Part shown: positions 59,545 through 64,000 of the stretch, piece after piece
Numbering within the stretch: the stretch's first letter is position 1
How the letters are laid out: every line of letters starts with the position of its first letter
Source: Ceraceosorus guamensis
Lineage: Eukaryota > Basidiomycota > Exobasidiomycetes > Ceraceosorales > Ceraceosoraceae
Reading direction: 5' to 3'
Assembly: GCF_003144195.1 (NCBI RefSeq)
Contig: NW_020290017.1
Span: 198,038-262,037, forward strand
Length of the DNA stretch: 64,000 nt
Made by a program: the position numbers and the translations under genes
Notes under the pieces: generated by a model
Seen by the model: the letters and a program-made list of their open reading frames with translations, nothing else
What the model was told of the DNA's origin: nothing
The model's database searches: none

Positions 59545-60842
59545 TCACTCCTCGCAAAGCAGCGTCCACTCCCTCTCGCTCGCTCCGAACTTGATCGTGT
59601 CGCCCGAAAGGAGCTCGTAGTATCTGGCAGGCTGCAACTCTGTCCCATTGAGCGTCGTTCCGTTTGCTGATTCCAAGTCGAGCAGAAAGGGGCTGGATTG
59701 GGCAAACAAGCGAATGTGCGCGTCAGCGTTCGTTCGTATGCTGTGACACACCGCTTTGTGCAGGCTTTGCGAGAACTTGGCACGCGTAACCTCCCCTTTG
59801 CGGGACTTCCTTGCGCCCCGTCCCGATGCCAAACCCCAGACCTGGCGCGGACCTGAGTCGATCAAAGATAGACGAAATGCTCACTTGATGTTCTTGCTCT
59901 CGTCTCCGAATTCGTTGCGCTTGATGACGAGCCTGTACTGCAGCACTGCGTGCTGCTTGGAGACGCTGGGGTGCTCCACTGGTATGTCTGCTACGGCTCG
60001 ATCTCTGCCTAGTAGGTAGACGGACTGACGAGAGATGTGGAGAAGATCTGGGATGAGGATGACGGGAGCGGACAACGACGATTGTGGTGTGAGCACGGGC
60101 AGCCAAACATGTGCGCATGTGTTCTAGCACACCGATTTGTCCTCGTGCAGCTACTCTCAGCTTGAGCATTCCTCATTTGTGTACTGTGCAGCCGCGGTGC
60201 AGACTCACCAATCTCCTTGCCATCCTTGTAGACGTAGCACCTCCACTTTTTCTTCGGTTTCCTAGCCTCGGGAGGTTCGTGGTACTTGAGAGCCACGCCA
60301 TTCACATTGTTACTGGCTGCAGCCAACAATCCGGAGCTTTCAAAGTTGGGCTGCGAGTCCTTGTCCTTGTCAATGTGACTGTCTCCAGCGCTGCTAACTG
60401 CCTGGCCCTGCGCATTTCGCGAATCGTACGCTCGTCGTTCGCGCGCTCGGTCTCGCTCCCAGTAGCCAGGCGAGCGAGAGCGGGACCGAGAGCGAGGAGG
60501 AGGTCGCGCTCTGCTTTCTCTATAGCTGGATGAAGGACCGCTTCGAAAAGCTTCTTCTCCTTCTCGATCTCGATCGGAACGTCTGCTCCTGCCATCGCCG
60601 TGACCCTCTGGCTGTCTGCTGGTGGATCCTTCGCCGGTGTCCCATCTGCTCTCTTTTCCCCTCCCGTGCGCATCTCTGCTCCTCCCATTCGCGCGATCCG
60701 TATGTTGACCGCTCTGCACAGGTACGGTGTGGCGATCCTGACCTCGCTCATGCCTGCGAGAAGGGCTCTGACGCAAAGGTCTGTATGCTTCTTCTTCCTC
60801 CCATCGAGACTTGCGCCTGGCTTGGTCGCGGGAGAAGGACAT
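59545..60842 (-). CDS. PML1: FHA-domain protein, SNIP1/Pml1 family
   Basis: Nuclear FHA protein; yeast Pml1 is the third subunit of the RES pre-mRNA retention and splicing complex, and SNIP1 is its human relative. Exons (minus) 60842-60209, 60047-59885, 59692-59545; 314 aa, in phase. Residues 1-190 are Arg/Ser/Asp/Glu-rich, RS-like. The FHA part begins WRCYVYKDGKEIDLLHISRQ and continues YLLGRDRAVADIPVEHPSVS, KQHAVLQYR, LLDLESANGTTLNG and ARYYELLSGDTIKFG. The core phosphopeptide-binding residues (GR, S-K-H, N-G-T) are all present. The third exon was placed by the conserved NGT block. It is tail-to-tail with the NADH dehydrogenase gene (181 bp between stops). A partner RES gene, Ist3-like, is at 16947. 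Confidence 0.93.
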
Positions 60843-61552
60843 GCTCAAAGGTCTGATGGAGAAGGAACAATGTGAAACGGGTTTGATCGACTTGTCTGGA
60901 AAGATGTACCGCGATGTTGAGCGCAGCTGCCGAGAAGCCCCTGTCGTGGGTAGATTGGGTCTGTGTGACCTTGATGTGCGCGAGAGCGGGACAAGAAGCT
61001 TCCTTTCGAGGTTTGCAGCTTCGGTCGCCAAGCCGATCATCCACCCAAGGTAGAACGCACGCGGTGCAGCACGTGATCATGGTTAGGTGTGCACAGCGCG
61101 TGAGCTGCGCGACGCGTAAATCGCGAATGTGAATGCGAATGGCGTGAAATCAGCAGGAATGCGCAGACTTGACCGCGTTCTCCATGCGTGCATACACGCT
61201 GCCTTTTGCAACGCAGAAGAGCAGCGCCACACGCCTTTGGACAAGATCACCCTCATCCCGCACACCACACTCGGACCGTCGCTCTCCTCCTCGAGCTTCT
61301 GGCACTCTCGCTGTTTCATTGGCTGATCTCCGACTCGCCCTCAGCTCCTCTTGACCGCCCGCTCAGTCGGATCGTCTCCGTTCCTTAGCGGCGACGCTCC
61401 ACCTGACCAACTCACACCTCGCTCTTCCGCTGTGGTTCTTGCCTGCAGACACTCCCATCGTCCCTGCTGCGCCACAATGTCTGTAGCTCTGGCACCAAAC
61501 ATCTCACATCTGGACATCTAGCTCACTCACGCCAGGCGCTCGACTATAAGCC
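60843..61552. promoter_or_regulatory. Divergent promoter, Pml1-like / acidic bZIP-like gene
   Basis: About 710 bp between divergent starts. No clear TATA box and no extra gene. Open frames on both strands here are chance. Confidence 0.5.
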
Positions 61553-64000
61553 ATGGTCGAAGATAGGATGCTTGCTCCGCGCACCCCAGGAGCGTTTCCA
61601 AGCGCGCCCATCAGCATGCAGTCGCCCGCATCTTTCTTTGGGAATAGCATGATGGAGCTGGCAGCTATGCCCAGTCTCGCCTCTTCGTCCTCCGCTGCTG
61701 CTGTGAGCCCCAGACCGGATCGATCCATGCCACCTCCAAACAGCGTCAGCAGTCGTAGAGCAACCCCTTCGAATTCTAACAAGGGCACGCCCGAATGGAG
61801 GGGCGATGACCTTCAAAAACTGCGCAATATGGCCTCGGGCGCTTCGGTCACTTCTGTGGAGGGCGATGAAGACGATGATGACGACGAAGATGAAGATGAA
61901 GAGGAGGAGGAAGAGGAGGAGGATGAAGGCGAGGAGGGGGACGAAGGAGAGCCAATGCCAGAAGGGGTCAATACGGGAGGGCCCATGTCCTCGCCTGTTG
62001 ATGAAGAGGCAGGAAGCGAAGGGGAGGCTGAAGATGTGCCAGAAGTGATGACCTACCTGGACGATCCCAATTTCTTGCAGAGTCTCTTGCAACCTACGCC
62101 CATGGATGATGGATCTGGTCTGACCCCAGGCGGAACACATGCAGCGCCCACACCCGGTGCGCAAGCTATCGACAAGGCTATAGCTGTGATTTCCAATGTG
62201 ATGGGTGCACTCACCTCCACTGCGGCATCGGAGGAAGCTCAAGCGGAGAATGAGGTGCAATCTAGGAAACGCACACGTCGCACCACTGCCGGTCACTCTT
62301 CCGATCCTAATCAGACTCAAGAGGCCATTCCTGCCTACTTGCAGGTGAGTAGCACCTCTCTCGTCGGACTGGACCATCAAGCGTAGTGTTCTGATCTTTC
62401 GTGCTGGTTTCGCTTGCAGCCGATCGTCTTGGAGCAAATGAAGGTGGTGGCCAACCTCACAGGTCAACCCATGTCTGCTAGTGGTGACATTCGGTGGCAA
62501 GATGCTGTCAATGTCCTCAACACCTTGCTCGACTTGTGCGGAAAGAGGGGCCAAACTACCGGGTCTGCGCTCGGAAACCGCGCAAGCGTGACGTCTTCTT
62601 CCGCCGCACCGTGGCAAGCTTCAATGCCCGGCCCTTTGGGATGTGTGCAATGGTCCAGCAACCAGGGCATGGGCCCTTCTTTGGCAGGTACATCGAGTAA
62701 CGCGACTCAATTTCAGGAGCACACTGCATTCGATCCCACATTCTCATTCTTGGATGTACCCTATGGCGACGAGGATGACCCTATGGACCCAGATTGGAGC
62801 GCTGCCGTGCATGAGTATGTCTCCAAGAATATTCCTAGTACCTCTGCGGCGCGAAGCACATCCCTGTCCAGGCCTCTGACCCCATCTCAGCTGCAGAATC
62901 AGGCCACGCCATTTCCTATTTCGCACGATGCCACTGCGCAGTCGCAAAAGGACCATTATGCTCTGGAGGCCCGCACAATGTACACTCCAGCTAGCGGCCA
63001 CAGTGCGACGCCTCGCAGTAATCATGCTCCGGCTCCTCAAGAAGGCAACCCAGCCGCAGGCATGTCTACTGCTGCCCAGAATACGCACTCTTTGCCGCGA
63101 GATCTTCAGCGTGTGGTCGATGGGTCAGCAAATATGAACATGCTTGGATGTATGCAACCAGATCGATCTGATCAAGCTGGACGCGAGAACGGGGCTACGG
63201 AGACCGCAGCATCGGTCTTGAACATCGCCACTGATTTTACACAACGGCCGAAAGCCGGCCTCCGGCCGCGCGTCGTGGAGAGAAGCGCATCTCCCGAAAC
63301 GAGCAGGAAAGGCAAAGCTCGCGAAACGACTTCCGAGTCGCAAGACTTTCCTGTGCTCATGGACGAGGAGGAGCTCACAATTGCTCTCAGGGCTAGAGAA
63401 GCGGAGAGAAAGAGGCTGGGAAGAGAGCGCGCCAGAGCACGATTACAAGCAGAAGCGCCAGAGTCCCAGGTGCAAGTTCGAGGGAGACCTGCATTGTCTC
63501 CTGAGATCAAGCAAGCTAGGAAGAGGGAGCGGAACAGATTGCAGGCGCAGAGAAGGAGAGAAAAGGCACAAGAGGACGAAAGGAGGCTGTTGCGCATAGC
63601 CAGAGGAGAGGTGGACATGCCTAATTTGGGCACGAGGGACGATGTGGCGGAGTTGAGAGCGGAGAACAGGATGTTGAGGGCGGAGATGGAGAGGCTTCGA
63701 GAAGAGAATGCTAGACTCAGAGCGGATCTGGTCGCGAATCAAGCGCCGCCAACTCGATTTGCGGAAAGTGCGAGGAGCCGCTGGACCGACTATGAGCGTT
63801 CTAGGGTGCCTGCTCGTCGAGCACCACCGCAGCACGACTGGCAGAGAGACGTGCGAAGCAGGTCGGGCTACGCTTACAATGACGCGTACGACCGACGAGA
63901 CGCGCGAGAGGATTCGTACTATGCACCAGGAGCTTATGATGATGAGGCGGATGATGGACGGAGCTTCTACGATGAAGAGGATGAGGACGAAGAGCAGGAG
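61553..64000 (+). CDS. Acidic, bZIP-like protein, truncated by window edge
   Basis: Unknown protein, probably nuclear. Exons 61553-62344 and 62420 to beyond 64000 (frame open to the last base); at least 791 residues. In order: a Ser/Pro-rich start; a run of about 30 Asp/Glu (about 105-135); YLDDPNFLQSLLQPTP; a predicted structured part PIVLEQMKVVANLTGQPM then WQDAVNVLNTLLDLCGK (about 265-310); a long Ser/Thr/Gln-rich linker; a basic stretch ARKRERNRLQAQRRREK (about 637-653); and a leucine-heptad coil AELRAENRMLRAEMERLREE (about 680-700). The basic-plus-zipper order resembles bZIP, but about 25 residues separate the two and the N-x-x-A-A core is altered (NRLQA), so true bZIP DNA binding is uncertain. 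The visible part ends in an acidic Tyr/Asp-rich tail. Confidence 0.75.

Noticed and set aside
61544-62617. 357-codon minus-strand frame with a membrane-like segment
   Set aside because: Antisense of the acidic gene; the hydrophobic run is the reverse of the Asp/Glu codons (GAT/GAG to ATC/CTC).

Overview
The window is nuclear DNA of a basidiomycete fungus, most likely a smut-type yeast or fungus (Ustilaginomycotina). Evidence: many short GT...AG introns (about 40-400 nt) in conserved genes, a New1/Elf1-type EF3 ATPase, an external EF-hand alternative NADH dehydrogenase, a Whi5/Nrm1-like G1/S repressor, and GATTC/GACTC-rich intergenic DNA of a kind I recall from smut genomes. The species is not identifiable from sequence alone. 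One assembly gap (110 N) lies at 21355-21464.

Left block (3.5-20.4 kb): dense, ordinary housekeeping genes with introns. In order: UBR7/mlo2-type UBR-box/PHD protein (+), New1/Elf1-family ABC ATPase (-), cytochrome c oxidase subunit Vb/COX4 (+), bifunctional p-aminobenzoate synthase (-), the RES-complex splicing protein Ist3/RBMX2 (-), and a prolyl iminopeptidase (+). Exon borders were set by reading splice sites and checking reading phase.

Middle block (20.4-46.7 kb) plus the extreme left edge (0-2.9 kb): gene-poor, repeat-rich, more AT-rich in places, and almost free of recognisable genes. It holds at least six intron-less genes for coiled-coil proteins (edge gene at 1-1533; 26357-27343; 28466-29593; 34825-35259; 35944-37368; 40424-41743). 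They share a basic N-terminus followed by a short Q/A/Y-rich box, then a long coiled coil built from tandem repeats of differing period (11, 15 or 28 residues). A further single-exon gene of unknown family (32370-33773) has a decayed relative next to it. The same block contains three tRNA-like Pol III units (A box plus perfect B box) that share an odd AGCGC-N4-GCGCT hairpin, a minisatellite, and clusters of a GACTC/GATTC-type simple motif. This coiled-coil locus is the best candidate for something undescribed.

Right block (46.7-64 kb): gene-dense again. A Whi5/Nrm1-like repressor (+) has five ACGCGT (MCB/MBF-type) sites about 1 kb upstream. It is followed by an LtrA-family multi-pass membrane protein (-), the external NADH:ubiquinone oxidoreductase (+), an FHA-domain SNIP1/Pml1-like protein (-), and a partial acidic/bZIP-like gene (+) that runs off the right edge.

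No virus-like element, LTR retroelement, LINE, CRISPR array or rRNA gene was found by eye.
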